From Salminus brasiliensis (Eukaryota > Chordata > Actinopteri > Characiformes > Bryconidae), in contig NC_132901.1 of the NCBI RefSeq assembly GCF_030463535.1, positions 6,233,364 through 6,297,363 of the forward strand: 64,000 bases of DNA, given 5' to 3'. The notes under the pieces are model-generated. The model had not been told where the DNA came from. It searched no databases and worked only from the letters and a program-made list of their open reading frames with translations. Position 1 is the first letter of the stretch; each line of letters starts with the position of its first letter. Position numbers and translations under genes: made by a program. Positions 1-13,520 of this stretch are shown here, piece after piece.

Positions 1-1095
1 CCCAAAATCCACTAAACAGCTGCAATATAATGTTATCAGAAATTGGTACAATTAACGTGTCTAACAAATATACAAATCCAGGAGAATGACAAAAAAAATA
101 AAGCTTCCAAAAACAGGTCATCCATTTAGTTATAGTGAAAGGCTGAAATTCAGTTCAAATAAAACTGATTTATAGAGCATATTTTCACAGCATTTTCTGA
201 CCAAGGACCATGAAATAAAACAAATACATTATACTTTATGTAATATGTGATAGATTGATTTTTATTAAATTAATTCTGTTTGGATCAAAACTATGTAAAA
301 CAGCATTATGTTGCATTATATATTATTTTTGCTCAGCACATTCTAACTAACATCTTGTTGTTCAGCTCCGTTAACTGTGCAGTGCTCCACTCTGGCTGCT
401 TCAACAGCTTGTAAATGAGCACAAACAAGTTCTTATCTCATGTCACTTTGTCCTTCCTCTGGAAACAATCAGTTTCCTTAAGTTCCATCGTTGTGTTTCT
501 TAAAGTCTCCAAAATGGTCAAAGCAAAGAAATGGGTGAATTGGGGGGAAAAAAGTTTTGCAACATTTTGCCACATAGAACAGGCATACATGGGCTGTACT
601 TAGATAGCTTTTTGGTTTGTAGTTCATACTCTTGCAACCAAGCTCACTTCTTCAGTTTCAGTTCTGCCCAGCAAAGCAAAGTGTCTTGATAAAAGCTTCA
701 ACAGAACATCCTTGACAGGATGTTTCCTGAAAAACACCAGCCTACAAAACAGTCTCCAAGGCCTGAACAAAAGGTTATAATGAAATGCACAGCTGAAAAA
801 ACAGAGAAATCTAATTTTCAAGACCCCTTTCCAGTAAGCCAAATGCAACTGTTGCAAAAAAAATAAAAAATCCAATCTCAAAAAGGGGACCCTATTTTCG
901 TTGATGACACCAGCAAAAATAAAGAAATAAACTTAGAGATTACATAAGATTGCATGCTTGTAGTAATTGTTAAGATTATCTATTCAAATTATTAAAAAGA
1001 ACAAGTTGTGAAATAACCAGTGACACTTTTCATGACCTAACTTTCTGCCATTGTGTCATATGTTTTGTTTTGTTTTTGTTTTTTTTTTCATGCAG
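1..1095. other. Upstream/intronic DNA of zinc-finger gene A
   Basis: AT-rich sequence with no supportable coding region. It ends in a T-rich tract followed by CAG at 1093-1095, a convincing 3' splice acceptor, so at least the right part is probably an intron of the zinc-finger gene. Any upstream exon lies outside the window or is not recognisable. I see no repeat family here. Confidence 0.5.
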
Positions 1096-1178
1096 AATTG
1101 AATGGCTTCCTGATGTATATCTGCTCCTGCTGATACTGTTGTTTTTCACATCAAGAGACAGCAGAAAGAGATTTTTAA

Positions 1179-2048
<870 letters not shown>

Positions 2049-3072
2049 TGGTGAAGATAGGGTCGGACATCTACGCTGTACTTTAACCCCACTGAAGCGG
2101 ACAGATCAGCAAGCTCAACAGTACCAGCAGAGTTCAAATATTGTGTGTTAGCTTTTATTTCATCTGAACCTCTCTACGTAGGGTAAATTGAATATGGTTC
2201 TTAAAATAAGAACAGACACTTTCACATATTACTTACTTTCTCAGTTTATTAAAATGAGCAAGTACAGTCAACAGAAAGTCAATACAAGAATAGAAAGAAT
2301 AATAAAATAGAAAAACTTATTTAAATGAGGATAATATTAAATAAAAATTTAAATGATTAACCCACAACTGTGCACCTTACTGTCAACTACTTTGACTGAC
2401 TCACAGCAGGACCAATTGAAAATGTTAAATGGTAAAACAGTTTCAGTGACCAGCTAATCACTGTAAACAATAAGTACTTGACTACTATAGTCTGCATACG
2501 ACTTCAAACCACTAATACTTTCCAATAAGTATTCAGAGTGTGTCCCATTTCTGAAGTGTGCAAAATTACAGTGCACAATAAATACACCCTGGACTGAATA
2601 TAAACAAGTAGTATTTTGCTAAGTATATATCCCACAGTTCAACACATAGGTGACAATTTCACACGCAGCAGCCTGACTGTCCCACCAAAATAGAATATAG
2701 ATCCGCACACTCATTAACATAAAACATAAACAATGTGATGTTTAAAAAACAATTTGTTTTCATTTTACAAGTTCAGCCCCCTAATGGTCGATCTTTGTGG
2801 AGCAAAACGAACAAGTTACAAGCAAATGTTAGCTTCCTGCATCAATGTAAAAGTGTGCCATTGATGGCCTTTACTACAACATGGCTTGATTTAAGAATTG
2901 ACAATGATTGTTTAATGATGACTTTGGCATCGTGACAGACTGGAGAAAGTTTGTTTTGAACATTAATTGTTTATGAAGAATTTGTGAACCAGATATACAA
3001 CTTTTAGCTGTCAGTGCTCCCCTTTCATGTCGTAGGATAATTTTACCAGCAGTTCTGTAATACTGCCTACAT
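2049..3072. other. 3' flank of zinc-finger gene A
   Basis: AT-rich DNA with no coding signal. AATAAA motifs at about 2301 and 2577 are possible poly(A) signals for gene A, giving a 3' UTR of roughly 270 or 550 nt. They are weak evidence in such AT-rich sequence. Confidence 0.35.
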
Positions 3073-3353
3073 AAAGGTAAAGGTGCACGTATTTGTCACT
3101 GTACAGCGAAATGTGTCCTCCGCATTTAACCCATCTGGTAGTGAACACACACTCACACACACACACACACACACACATGTGTTAGGGGAAGTGAGTACAC
3201 ACACACACCCAGAGCGGTGGGCAGCCAACTCCAGCGCCCGGGGAGCAGAGAGGCCTTGCTCAAGGGCCCAACAGTGGCAGCTTGCCGAGCCCGGGAATCG
3301 AACCCACAACCCTGTTATCGATATCTCGGCGCTCTAACCGCTGAGCCACCACC
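3073..3353 (-). repeat. tRNA-derived SINE, copy 1
   Basis: Read on the minus strand, it begins with a tRNA-like head: an A-box-like GGCTCAGCGGTTAGAGCG and a B box GGTTCGATTCC (complement at 3294-3304). A body with TGCCACTGTTGGGCCCTTGA follows, then a CA/GT microsatellite and an ACCTTTACC tail. The same family recurs at about 13263-13520 and 23190-23707. Being 5'-complete, it is the best reference copy here. It is a Pol III SINE, not a functional tRNA gene. Confidence 0.85.
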
Positions 3354-3589
3354 ATATATTGTTGTCATATTGTAAATATTGTTCACGAAATGATTTTCCA
3401 GTTTGTTTTTGGAGACTTACTGGAAAGAAGTCTTATAAACAATCATCAATACAGTACATGTCATTTTATGCTCATTTAGCAGCCTCTATACATTTATTTG
3501 ATAATGGTAATATGAAAGCTGCTTCTTAATTTAATTTAACCCCTGGTGCAAGCTATGGTCTCCTTGCAATTCTGCCTTTTTCTCATCAG

Positions 3590-4140
3590 AAAGTAGCTAA
3601 AACCATCACCACCATGAACACTTGGAAAAGCCTGGGACATGATGGATTGGATCTCGTTTTACTGCAACGTGAGATTATCCTAGTACAGATCTCGAAAACA
3701 CGGCACCAATTCTGCCACCACACTTATTTTAATTGTTAACCAAATGGATAACGATACTTAAGATTATTTGTGCAGATCTTTTCATTGATCTTCTCTTAGG
3801 AACTAAAGGGGTTCTTCAGGGTTCGAAGATCCTTCGGCCAATACTATTAAATACTTATAATAATGATATTGCCACCTCCAATGTTGATTGTGTTGTCTGC
3901 CTCTTTGCTGATGACACCATACTGTAATGGGGAAAAAATACAATGTTTTAAATGCTTTATAATCTGCCTTGTGAACGCTTTTTACATAAACTACTTTTAA
4001 ATGAAGAAAAAAAATCATGTTCATGCTGTTTTCCAGTGCCTCTAATATGTTTTTTTACTCTTGGAATATTATTATTCTAAAGTGATGCAGCATTGAAAGA
4101 GTCACTGAACTTATGTTTCTTGGTATAGATGATGAAAGCA
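3590..4140 (+). pseudogene. Degenerate LINE reverse transcriptase fragment
   Basis: Conceptual translation in shifting frames gives a decayed reverse transcriptase: a KSLGHDGLD block near 3630, then GVLQGSKILRPILLNTY near 3810 and FADDTIL near 3906-3927. These match the family motifs GVPQGS.LGPLLF and YADD, the catalytic aspartate pair, with F replacing Y. About 70 codons later come LLNEEK- and FLGIDDE-like patches, typical of LINE ORF2 downstream of the catalytic box. Stops and frameshifts show it is dead. Clade not assigned. Confidence 0.65.
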
Positions 4141-4744
4141 GTGGTAAATGTTATCACAGCATGCATTAATTCAGTATTTTTACTTGTTATATAAAGTATG
4201 AATATTAAGTATGTGGCTGTGGTTGGGGTGAAAAATCCCAGATGCAATTTAGTTTGTTTATTTACAACCTTGCTATTTTGCCACATAATGAACCATGCTG
4301 TTTTTCTTTTATGGTGGGCTTGTGAAAAACAAATTATGAACAATTCTTTTATTGGCAGATTTTTTACTGCAGTGGCTCACAGTAGCCAGGTAGCATAGCA
4401 TAGTCGTTTTAGCACTGCTACAAAAATATTTTTTTGGAATCATTTCCGAGTCTTCCCTGTACAGTATTCCTGTTCTTTCTGAATCCTTGCAACAGTGTTC
4501 TATTAGTTAGCTGAGATTGTAGTAGGAGCTGCTGACGTTGGCCCATAGTCTAGCAGCTGCTTGCCTCCCTGCTTCACCCTTAAAAAAGCTTCCTTTTTTG
4601 GCTTACATTTTTATTTGCTCAAAATAGTAATTGCATTTGCTCTTAAGGCTTTTACTAGTGGGCTAGGTGTATGTAAATTTGGGGGTGTGAATTAAAACTG
4701 TTACAGTTTTGAAATGGCCAATTTAACAGTTAACATTTAACAGA

Positions 4745-4862
4745 TTTTATTTAAGCTATGGCACCTCTAGAGCAGAGATGGTTAAGTGCCTTGTTCAAGG
4801 GCTCAACAACAACAGCTTAGTGGACCCTAGTTTTGAACCCATAACCATTTGAACAATAAACT
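4745..4862 (-). repeat. Diverged SINE-like fragment
   Basis: TTGTTCAAGGGCTCAACAAC, an AGCTTAGTGG stretch and TTGAACCCATAACC resemble the common teleost SINE body and B-box complement (CTCAAGGGCCCAACAGTGG...GAACCC). It is clearly more diverged than the other copies. Assignment rests on the shared body and B-box-like motif only. Confidence 0.4.
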
Positions 4863-4879
4863 AGAAATCTATTGATATG

Positions 4880-5205
4880 TTTGTAGTACTGTTACTACAC
4901 TTTTGTGTGTTTATTTATTTATTTTTTGTTTAATTTTATTTATTTATTTAATTTCACATGTTTGCTTTTGATTTTATTATTTGTATTTAATTGTATTTGT
5001 TTATTTAATCTGACAGTGTAATTCATTTCTACTTTTATTATTTAATTTGACTTAGTGTTTTACTGATTGGATATTTGTTTTTTATTACATATTTCAATCC
5101 CTGTTTTTTGCATATGCCTACACTAAATATAAGGACCACCCTGAATGTACTTCAAAGTTTAAATAAAGGTTGATTCATTCATTAATTAATTGATTGAGTG
5201 ATGCA
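4880..5205. other. AT-rich stretch ending in a LINE-like 3' tail
   Basis: Low-complexity TTTATT-rich sequence. It ends in AAATAAAGGTTGATTCATTC followed by short ATTAATTAATTGATTG repeats, a style of 3' end typical of fish non-LTR elements. It may be the tail of the LINE remnant at 3590-4140. No gene seen. Confidence 0.3.
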
Positions 5206-5829
5206 TAAACAATGTATTTGATATTAATTTTTGGTTTGGACACTGTTATGTTAATGTCTTCCAATCCGTTATGTTGCCCTCTCTTGGCATCTGTTTATAA
5301 ATCAGTTGTTTAAATGGTTAAGGAGGGCCTTTGACAATCTTAGAGGCTGCTTGGAATTGGAATATGTTTTCAGAATTAAGGCAGGTAGACATAGGTTCTG
5401 TTTATATCGCCATTATGTCGAAAGTAGTATGCATTCTAAAGCTATTACAGAATGGCCTAACAACAAACATTGGTTTACAATATCACTAAAATTCAGTATC
5501 AATAAACAGAAAAAATATTTCTTGATTTTACTGATTTCATGATTGTGTAATGCAATTCTCAAAGAAGCACTTTCAAAAACCCATTGTAATCACTGGACTA
5601 CATATTTTTTACAATTTACTTTTTAGTATATTAACTGTTTGCATATTAAATAAAATAGCTACCTTTATTTGCACATGAACATGCACATGTTTGTATTATA
5701 TTTTATTATATCTACTTATATACACATCTTTACGTCTAAATTCTATTACTACACCAAGGATGTAGTTTTAACAATGTTGTACTGTACAACCCTTTATTAG
5801 TTGACAAAGTTGAATTGAATTATATGAAA

Positions 5830-6070
5830 TGTAATGATTAATGATTATGAAACCAGTTTGAAATTGCTGTTGCTTTGTGGCATGGTGCATTATCCTGCTG
5901 CAGTAGCCATTAGAAAATGTGAATATGGTCAGCAACAATACATGGCACTTTTGGTCAATGAATGTTTGCTGTTGGCAGCAAATTCTGACAGTACCATCTG
6001 TGTGTCGCAGCAGAAATTGAGATTCATCAGACCAGGCTACATTTTTCCAGTTTTTAAGTCTTTAGCCTTC
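5830..6070 (+). repeat. Remnant of a dispersed teleost repeat
   Basis: TGGTGCATTATCCTGCTGCA, GGTCAGCAACAATA and GCAGCAGAAATTGAGATTCA occur in the order I recall from a dispersed teleost DNA repeat. The open frame across it is therefore not taken as a gene. Identification is from memory of the repeat family. Confidence 0.4.
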
Positions 6071-6099
6071 AAAACTTGCCTACTTTGATGTTTTTGTAC

Positions 6100-8640
6100 A
6101 TTTGTGCATTTCATTTTTATGCTTTTCTGCTCACTGCAATTGTACAGAGGACCAGCACTTTAAAGTCTTTCTGACTGGGAAAGACTTGAACATTTCAGGA
6201 AATTATCAGTTATCAGCCCATCTTGCACCAGCAATGCTCAAAATCAATAAAAATGTTTGCATTTGCATATCAATGTATAGTGGTTGCCAAATATAGTATA
6301 GAAAAGTTGTCCTTTCAACATTTCATTTGTCTTAAATATGAAAAATAGAATAGCAGTCCCCTATTTGATTGGATTGTAAATATTTGTTTGAATTGTAAAT
6401 AGCACATCTGTCAACCCAACATTATGATTGTGATGTTGGGAAAGACGTTTTGGCGTGGAGCACATTTAGAAAGAAGTGATGAAAAAAACTGCAGTTCTGA
6501 CACCAGTTTTTTGGGGGTTTTTTGACTCCTGGTTATTGACTCCTGCCACTGGATTCCCTCCTCAGCTTGGTTTAATTTTAACCAAGTCAGCACCCAAATG
6601 ATCCAGAGTGCAATAAAGAATAACAGTAACCTATGTATACTTATAAAAAAATAAAACATAAACATTGTAGTGACATCTATTTTCAGTTTATTAAAGCAAC
6701 ATGCCATTAAATCGATTTAGATTTTGAAAAAGTTTGTATTGAGCAAGAATTTCTAATAGAAAGAAACAGACTGTTGATAGATTGTATGTAATGTACTAAA
6801 CACTGAGAGTTGTTAGTTTGCTCTCTCTTCATCAGCTTCCTAGAAATATTTTGGTAAACAGGATGAGAATTAAGGCACAACTGTATGGCAAAAAAGAAAC
6901 ACTGACTTGAGCATCATTGTTTTTGTTTCCTATTATTATCAAAAGAGAGTCAAAGAGCTTACGGATTAACGTCATAATAGAAAAAAAATGCACTGAGCTT
7001 GCCAGTTACTCCCAGGCAGGTGAGTAGACTAAAGACATTTTCTATTTTGAGTTTGAAAACGTAGTTTGAAGGCAGGGTGATCAGGGACCTATTGACTCTG
7101 CACCTGACTTTATGGGCCCTTAACAAGCATTCATTACAGGGTTTATCAAGAAATACTCAAATATTCAAAGTAATTTAGTCATTTACAGTCTTTTGGATAT
7201 GAAAGGTATTGGATGTAAGTATTGTTAACCCTTCATCAGGTGCTGTGTCAAGTGCTGTCTCTTCTTCCTAAGATTTGCATAAGACTTGGAAGACAGGATA
7301 GATTTTAGTATGTCCAACTGTTCAGGGACAATTAAATTTTTTGTTAAAATAATTTCTGAAAAAAAGTGATTTCTTTGAAACGTGGTTTTAATATTTTTTT
7401 TATTTTATTTTTTATTAATTTTTATTAATTATTATTATTCTTAAGTACGAATCTAGCACGTAAATGCATACAGTTGTTCCTGTTATACAAAAGGAATGTT
7501 GCAGCCCCTTATTCCCTATGTTTTTTTGCAGATGTTGGTGGATTCCGTTTCCACCAACTTTCATTTGTGTGCCATTTCCACCTCTTCTCTCACTTTGAAG
7601 AGTCTTTAAGGCACAATTATCCAGTGTAATGTTATGTAAGAGGATGGAACGTGACTTAATAGTTGATGTTAAACTGTGCTGGACTATGTTCATAAATGCT
7701 AACTGCATGCTGAAATTGTTGAATTCCAACATTTGGCATATTTGGCATACTACAGCTATAAAATGGCCTCACACAAGTGTGATTTTTGCACTCGGATTAC
7801 ATGTTGCTAACAGATGAATTATGCCCTCTGTGAGTTAGCTAGAATTAGCTAGCTACTGCTACATTAGCCTAGAAGTTGTAGTGCAAGTGTAAAGAATGAA
7901 AATGTTGCATGATTATTACGAGACACTGCACACTACCTGGTCTTGATTTGGCAACACGGCAAATGGAAAAAGATACTGTTACTGGTCTAACGGGTCTGCA
8001 CCAGCGCGGAACGGCAGTTACCATTTTGCCCTGCAGTGGAAAAGAAGCTTGAGTCATCTCAGGAAGGGCCACACTCACAGCTGGAAAAGTTCTGGGTGAG
8101 AGTGCCAGACTTGTTCCCCTAACTGGCAAAGAAAGCCTCTCCAATGTGGCAGCTCCCACGGAGGCCCTCATAGCAGACACATCAGAAGTCTCTTCTTCTG
8201 GATTCTGCCCATGATAATGAATATCATGGATAAGGATCATGGATAATCAGTTTTTTTGGCCAGTCACCCCTGAAAATGCTGTTGCAAACTGTATTGCTGA
8301 TGTTTACTGATGTTTCTGAAAAATAAAATTGCCACAGTTACTACAAAGGATCTTTTCAAGATTCGCTTTTCATATTCCAAAATGACCCCTGCAGTACACA
8401 AAGCAGGGTTTATTATATTATTATACATTTTATTACAGTAATACAAGGACTGAACTATTGTTGATTAAATTAAAAACTAATTATATGTTGGTGTATACTT
8501 TTATAATGTACAATGTAACTTATGTGTTAAGGTTAGATGTGTTAATAACGCAGGTTAATTAGTGCATATTAGCATAATTTGTTAAAACATGTCTACTGCT
8601 GAAATTTAAAAATTCCAGTTTTAAATGTTCTTGAGAACTG
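6100..8640. other. Intergenic DNA without a recognised gene
   Basis: AT-rich sequence with no recognised exon or repeat, except a more GC-rich patch at 7869-8240 open for 123 codons on the minus strand (listed separately). Confidence 0.4.
7869..8240 (-). other. Unidentified 123-codon open frame
   Basis: A GC-richer island within AT-rich flanks, open on the minus strand; much of the plus strand is also open over 7915-8205. The minus-strand product (many Ser, Val, Pro, Arg) matches no family I know, shows no domain, and has no clear splice context. It could be a repeat-derived coding relic or chance. I cannot assign a function. Confidence 0.2.
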
Positions 8641-8641
8641 A

Positions 8642-8669
8642 TTATATATATATATACTGTCAGTCACTA

Positions 8670-8730
<61 letters not shown>
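8642..8730. repeat. (TA)n microsatellite
   Basis: Two blocks of alternating TA, a short one near 8642-8656 and a long one near 8674-8730, separated by CTGTCAGTCACTATAC. Simple sequence repeat, probably length-polymorphic. Confidence 0.95.
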
Positions 8731-8732
<2 letters not shown>

Positions 8733-9039
8733 TACAGAACTTAAAAAGTAACAAAACTTCTCAATTTAATAATTTGATCTGATTAAATGTAATAAAAAAA
8801 ATAAAATGTTTACATGGTTATGCATGGTATAGCTGTACAAATACTAAAGCTGTTTTGTTTTGTTGGGAAACTCTCATCAAGTCATCAGTTACTTTTATTT
8901 TGAAACGCAATTCCAAAATACTAAACCACGTGAGACCGTCTCGTTGCACTTTGCCAGAGATCATTTATGAATCCTATAGGTAGATACCTTTTTATTTACT
9001 TATGCGGTTTACTTAATATATGAGCTTTGACTTCGTTTG

Positions 9040-9142
9040 GAGCTTAGAGATTTACTTAGTGAGAAGCCACGCTGACAATGTAATGTTTTATAGTTGGGAG
9101 GCATCACGGGTGAAGTGAGACCGGTGCTGCATCTGAACTGTG
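9040..9142 (+). other. Possible untranslated first exon of zinc-finger gene B
   Basis: GC-richer sequence ending in ...CTGAACT followed by GTGAGTAG, a good donor. It lies 1.7 kb upstream of the acceptor at 10832-10834 that opens the gene B coding exon. A non-coding first exon here would fit the gene layout, but there is no independent support. Confidence 0.2.
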
Positions 9143-9439
9143 AGTAGCCGGTGTGTTTATCTTTCTGTATTTTTCCACCTCAAATGAGCTTCAACTTGCG
9201 GAAATTGAGGTTAGCGCCCTCAACACTCTGTAGTGTTTAATTCATTATTAAATGACTTATTTAAATAAGTTAGCTATGTGTGAACCTGATTAATCAAATT
9301 TCTTTGAATTACAAAACGTAACTGAGTGGTGGAGCTGGCTAACTTAGCATAGCTAGAGCCTGTGATAAGTCGAGTGGTGACGCGTATAGCCGCTTCTGCA
9401 GCTCGTTGTCTGACAGTCGTCACAACACTACTGTGTATA

Positions 9440-9877
9440 CACTGCATGGACAAAAGCATTGCCCATCTGCCCATTCATTCATTCAGTTCCGAAAAAAAGA
9501 GCATTTATTCTGCTTTTGTATTGTCCATGGAAGGTGTTCTAGATTTTGGAGCATTGCTGTAAGGATTTGATTGCATTCAGCGACCAGCGCTCCAATGAGA
9601 TCCGGACGTTGGATGATCACCACCCCAACTCATCCCGAGTATTGGATGGAGCACCATCATCCCAAAGAACACAGTTCTGCGGCTTTAAACCCCTCTACCC
9701 CACGCCTGGCATTAGGCATGGTGCCAAAAGGTGCGTGTTTATCTGGCCTAGAGAGTTCTATACTAATGGCAGTACTTTTTTACAGGGACTAGACTGTGTG
9801 CTTGTGTACAAGGGTCAACAGTGGGTGCAGCTTAAAGTAGCTGAATGCATTTATTAGAAATAGTGTCCTTTTGAAAA
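9440..9877 (+). mobile_element. Non-autonomous DNA element (MITE family M), copy 1
   Basis: Begins CACTGCATGGACAAAAGCAT and ends in a GTAGCTGAATGCATTTATTA segment with a degraded terminus. In between are GATTTGATTGCATTCAGCGA and CCTGGCATTAGGCATGGTGC. These match a short teleost transposon whose ends read CACTATATGGACAAAAGTAT. Related copies lie at 34328-34545, 42103-42212 and 54238-54540 (minus). The 103-codon frame inside is not a gene. Confidence 0.7.
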
Positions 9878-9912
9878 TATATGTGTATATTCTGTATTAT
9901 TATTTGTATATA

Positions 9913-9953
9913 TTGTGGGAGGGACTATGCATCTCGAGGGACTATGCATCTCG
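9913..9953. repeat. Short tandem duplication with NsiI/XhoI-like palindromes
   Basis: GGGACTATGCATCTCGA occurs twice in immediate succession. Each unit carries the palindromes ATGCAT and CTCGAG (the second slightly offset). A small local tandem duplication of no known role. Confidence 0.8.
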
Positions 9954-10119
9954 AGCGTATTTCGCTCACCTTTAGACCTGTGTTAATGTGATATGATGAT
10001 GACTTTATTTGGATGTATCTAGGTACAGATAATACAAATTATTCATAGTTTATTTATTCTTTAAAACACGCTAGTTTGGCTATTTAGCTAAACTGGTGTA
10101 TTTGAAATAATCATGCAGT

Positions 10120-10250
10120 CATACTGGTTGGTTATCTTGATCAGGTTGGTTAAGCCGTTAGATTAAAAAATACCCTCTACTGGTCAAGAGCAATGCTGGT
10201 CAAACAGCTTAACCTAATCGAGCTGGCCAGGCTGTTTTTTCTCAGCAGGC
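10120..10250. repeat. CTGGT-rich repeat patch
   Basis: Spaced CTGGTTGG, CAGGTTGG, CTGGTCAA, GCTGGTCAAACAGC and GAGCTGGCCAGGC motifs. They resemble the CTGGT-rich dispersed repeats common in fish genomes. Boundaries uncertain. Confidence 0.35.
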
Positions 10251-10923
10251 TACGATTACGTTATTTTAATCCTGATCACAATACTGTGTTTAACTGACTG
10301 TTTGTAAGTACAAATGTAATAAGAGTTGTAAGAGCTCATAAAGAAGACATGGCAAAAATGTGTGGAAGCATTATGTGACATTAGACAATGCGAGATGAAG
10401 GTAATGAGGATTTAAATATTGTTACCATGCTTTGATATGACAACTTTCTTTTACTGACGTTCAGCTCCACATACAGCCTCAGCTATCGAATAGTACCATA
10501 TTAATATACAAAATCTATAATTTCTGTAAACATATTTGAGAACATTCAGCGTTCAGTGCTTTGCCGGATTATATAGTGCTCGAACATCAGGTCCTGGAAT
10601 GGGGATGTGTTTCAGTGTAAGCACCCATCTGTCAGTGTGAGCTCATAAATCGTAGGCTATGGTCATTCACAGTGGATGATTTAAACATGCAGTGTAAGTT
10701 GTCACCAAGAGCAAGATTTATAAAATCATACAGTCATGAAAAGTCACTAGTTCACTTACAGTGATGCAAATATTTAGTTTTTGATTTCTGATGAAACTAT
10801 GTTCCACTTTTATTATTTTTTTTTTTTCTTGCAGAATTTGACAACTTCTTGTTGCAGATGGTCTCTAACCTGTCATTTTCCATGCAACACATTGGGAGAC
10901 GCCACATGAATGAACACTTTTAA

Positions 10924-11841
<918 letters not shown>

Positions 11842-12118
11842 TCACAACTGGGTTAAGAGGGTCAGACATCTGCACTGTACGTAAGTACTGGCAGAATCTA
11901 GATACAATGATTGGACAAGAAAATATACAAGAACAAAAGTGGCAATAGGGATAACCGTATATCCAGTGACTGACAAAGAAACTGAGACAGGACCAGAGAT
12001 GTAGATGCTACGGGTGTAAAAGTTCACAAAAGTCACAAACCAGCCTAAACCAGGGGTTCCTAAACTTTTTCCTAAGATCCATCATTGTCTTTTTTGGCTC
12101 TGTACTGTTCTTTATGAA
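11842..12118. other. 3' flank of zinc-finger gene B
   Basis: Probably 3' UTR of the zinc-finger gene directly after its TAA. No strong AATAAA signal is present in the first 280 bases. No gene seen. Confidence 0.35.
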
Positions 12119-12160
12119 ATAATAATAATTATTATTATTATTATTATTACTATTATTTTA
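12119..12160. repeat. (AAT/ATT)n microsatellite
   Basis: AATAATAATAATT followed by ATTATTATTATT units, an inverted pair of the same trinucleotide that could fold into a weak hairpin. Confidence 0.9.
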
Positions 12161-12319
12161 GTGTGGCTTTAAGCAGACGTGAAGGACGATTCACCACATA
12201 TTTGTTCTTTGTTCAGCTCTAATCTTCAGTATGAACTTATTGATACAGTTTGGTCATATTTGTTTTCTAACTGGTTCTGATCTGTGTTAGCTGCAGGATT
12301 GGGTTTCTCTCTCAGCTTA

Positions 12320-12510
12320 ATATCATTAAATAGTAGTTCTTGAATTGAAGTTCTTGAATTGACTTTTCTTGCCAATCCTTGGCCATCCCTGTACCACGTT
12401 TTCCCCTTCCAGTCAACTTTCCATTAATGTGCTTTGATACAGCCTTTTCTATTACCTTCTGTAACTTGCCCTCCGTGAGGAGCGTGTCGATGATCATATC
12501 TGGACTGCCT
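12320..12510 (-). pseudogene. Tc1/mariner transposase fragment (family T3)
   Basis: On the minus strand, GTATCAAAGCACATTAATGG, AAGTTGACTGGAAGGG and TCAATTCAAGAACTT match the N-terminal transposase region of a fish Tc1/mariner family. A larger piece of the same family lies at 62565-63125 (AAGCATATTAATGG, GTGACTGGAAGGG, TTCGAGAACTTGGG). Truncated and broken; a relic. Confidence 0.6.
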
Positions 12511-13262
12511 CTAAGCAACGTACATGCGAGCCATCATATTTCATTTTAAAGGGCCTTCTCAATGAATGTACACCCTGCTGTGTGTGACAACATATAAGAA
12601 TCTGTGTCCCTGGGAATAAGAACAGTGCCTTTTCTCTGGGAGGTTGTACAACAATTTGTAAGAAATTAACTCTGCACATCAAAGGTTATCCATCCTCAAG
12701 TGCATTACCAGTCTTATTATTTAGCTAGTCATGTTGGTGAGAACCATACTCAGGTATACTCAGGTCTTGGATCAGTTTGATTCAGAACAGAGAGTAACAT
12801 TATGGAAGCTGGGGGAAGGGGGGAGGGGGAAGAGATCTAGATAATGTTGGACTTTCACCAGAAAGTCATGTTTGCAACACTAAATCCTTTTAAGCATGAA
12901 CCCAACCTCACAGTGAAGTAAAATGGAAACAGGATTTCCAAGCACACTGCAATCCACAGAAGAATGTTGGGACTAAACAATCTGCAGCGTTATGGAGAAC
13001 ATACAAAAGCTTATACTTTAAAGAAATCTGTCAACTCATTAATGAAGTGAACTGCTTGGCTACCTCCACAGTGTGGCAACTGCTTGTAGTGAAGAAGCAT
13101 GTGCTAGGGAGGTTCAGAAGTTGAGGTTAAAGTTGTCTATTATAAGACTAATGATGTACTATGACAGTATGTTGAGAGAAGATGGCTTAGCGTACATGAG
13201 ATAATGCTTTTAAAGTGAGTTTTGTTGACCTGAAGTTTAGTGAGTTCTTTGTCTTGTCTATT
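12511..13262. other. Unannotated intergenic DNA
   Basis: No supportable gene. A purine-rich GGGGGAAGGGGGGAGGG patch occurs near 12812-12830. Nothing else recognised. Confidence 0.4.
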
Positions 13263-13520
13263 GATAACAGGGTTGTGGGTTGGACACCTGGGCTCGGCAA
13301 GCTGCCACTGTTGGGCCCTTGAGCAAGAGCAAGGCCCTCTCTGCTCCCCGGGTGCTGGAGTTGGCTGCCCACCGCTTTGGGTGTGTGTGTACTCACTGCC
13401 CCTAGTTCACTAGTGTGAGTGTGTGTTCACTACCACAGATGGGTTAAATGCGGAGGACACATTTCGCTGTACAGTGTACACTGTACAGTGACAAATACGT
13501 GCACCTTTACCTTTACCTTT
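13263..13520 (+). repeat. tRNA-derived SINE, copy 2 (5'-truncated)
   Basis: Same family as 3073-3353 in the opposite orientation: GCTCGGCAAGCTGCCACTGT, then CTGCTCCCCGGGTGCTGGAG, GT repeats and an ACCTTTACC tail. The A-box end is missing and the B box is degraded (GGGTTGGACACCTGG). A local duplication of GTACA-type sequence (CTGTACAGTGTACACTGTAC) sits near 13470-13490. Confidence 0.8.

Noticed and set aside
3083-3337. 84-codon plus-strand and 80-codon minus-strand frames
   Set aside because: Both lie within a tRNA-derived SINE with a CA repeat and are chance open frames.
3280-3353. Possible tRNA gene on the minus strand
   Set aside because: It has A- and B-box-like motifs but no full cloverleaf, and continues into SINE body sequence shared with two other copies.
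9546-9857. 103-codon open frame
   Set aside because: It lies inside a MITE copy and has no recognisable domain; related copies do not keep the frame.
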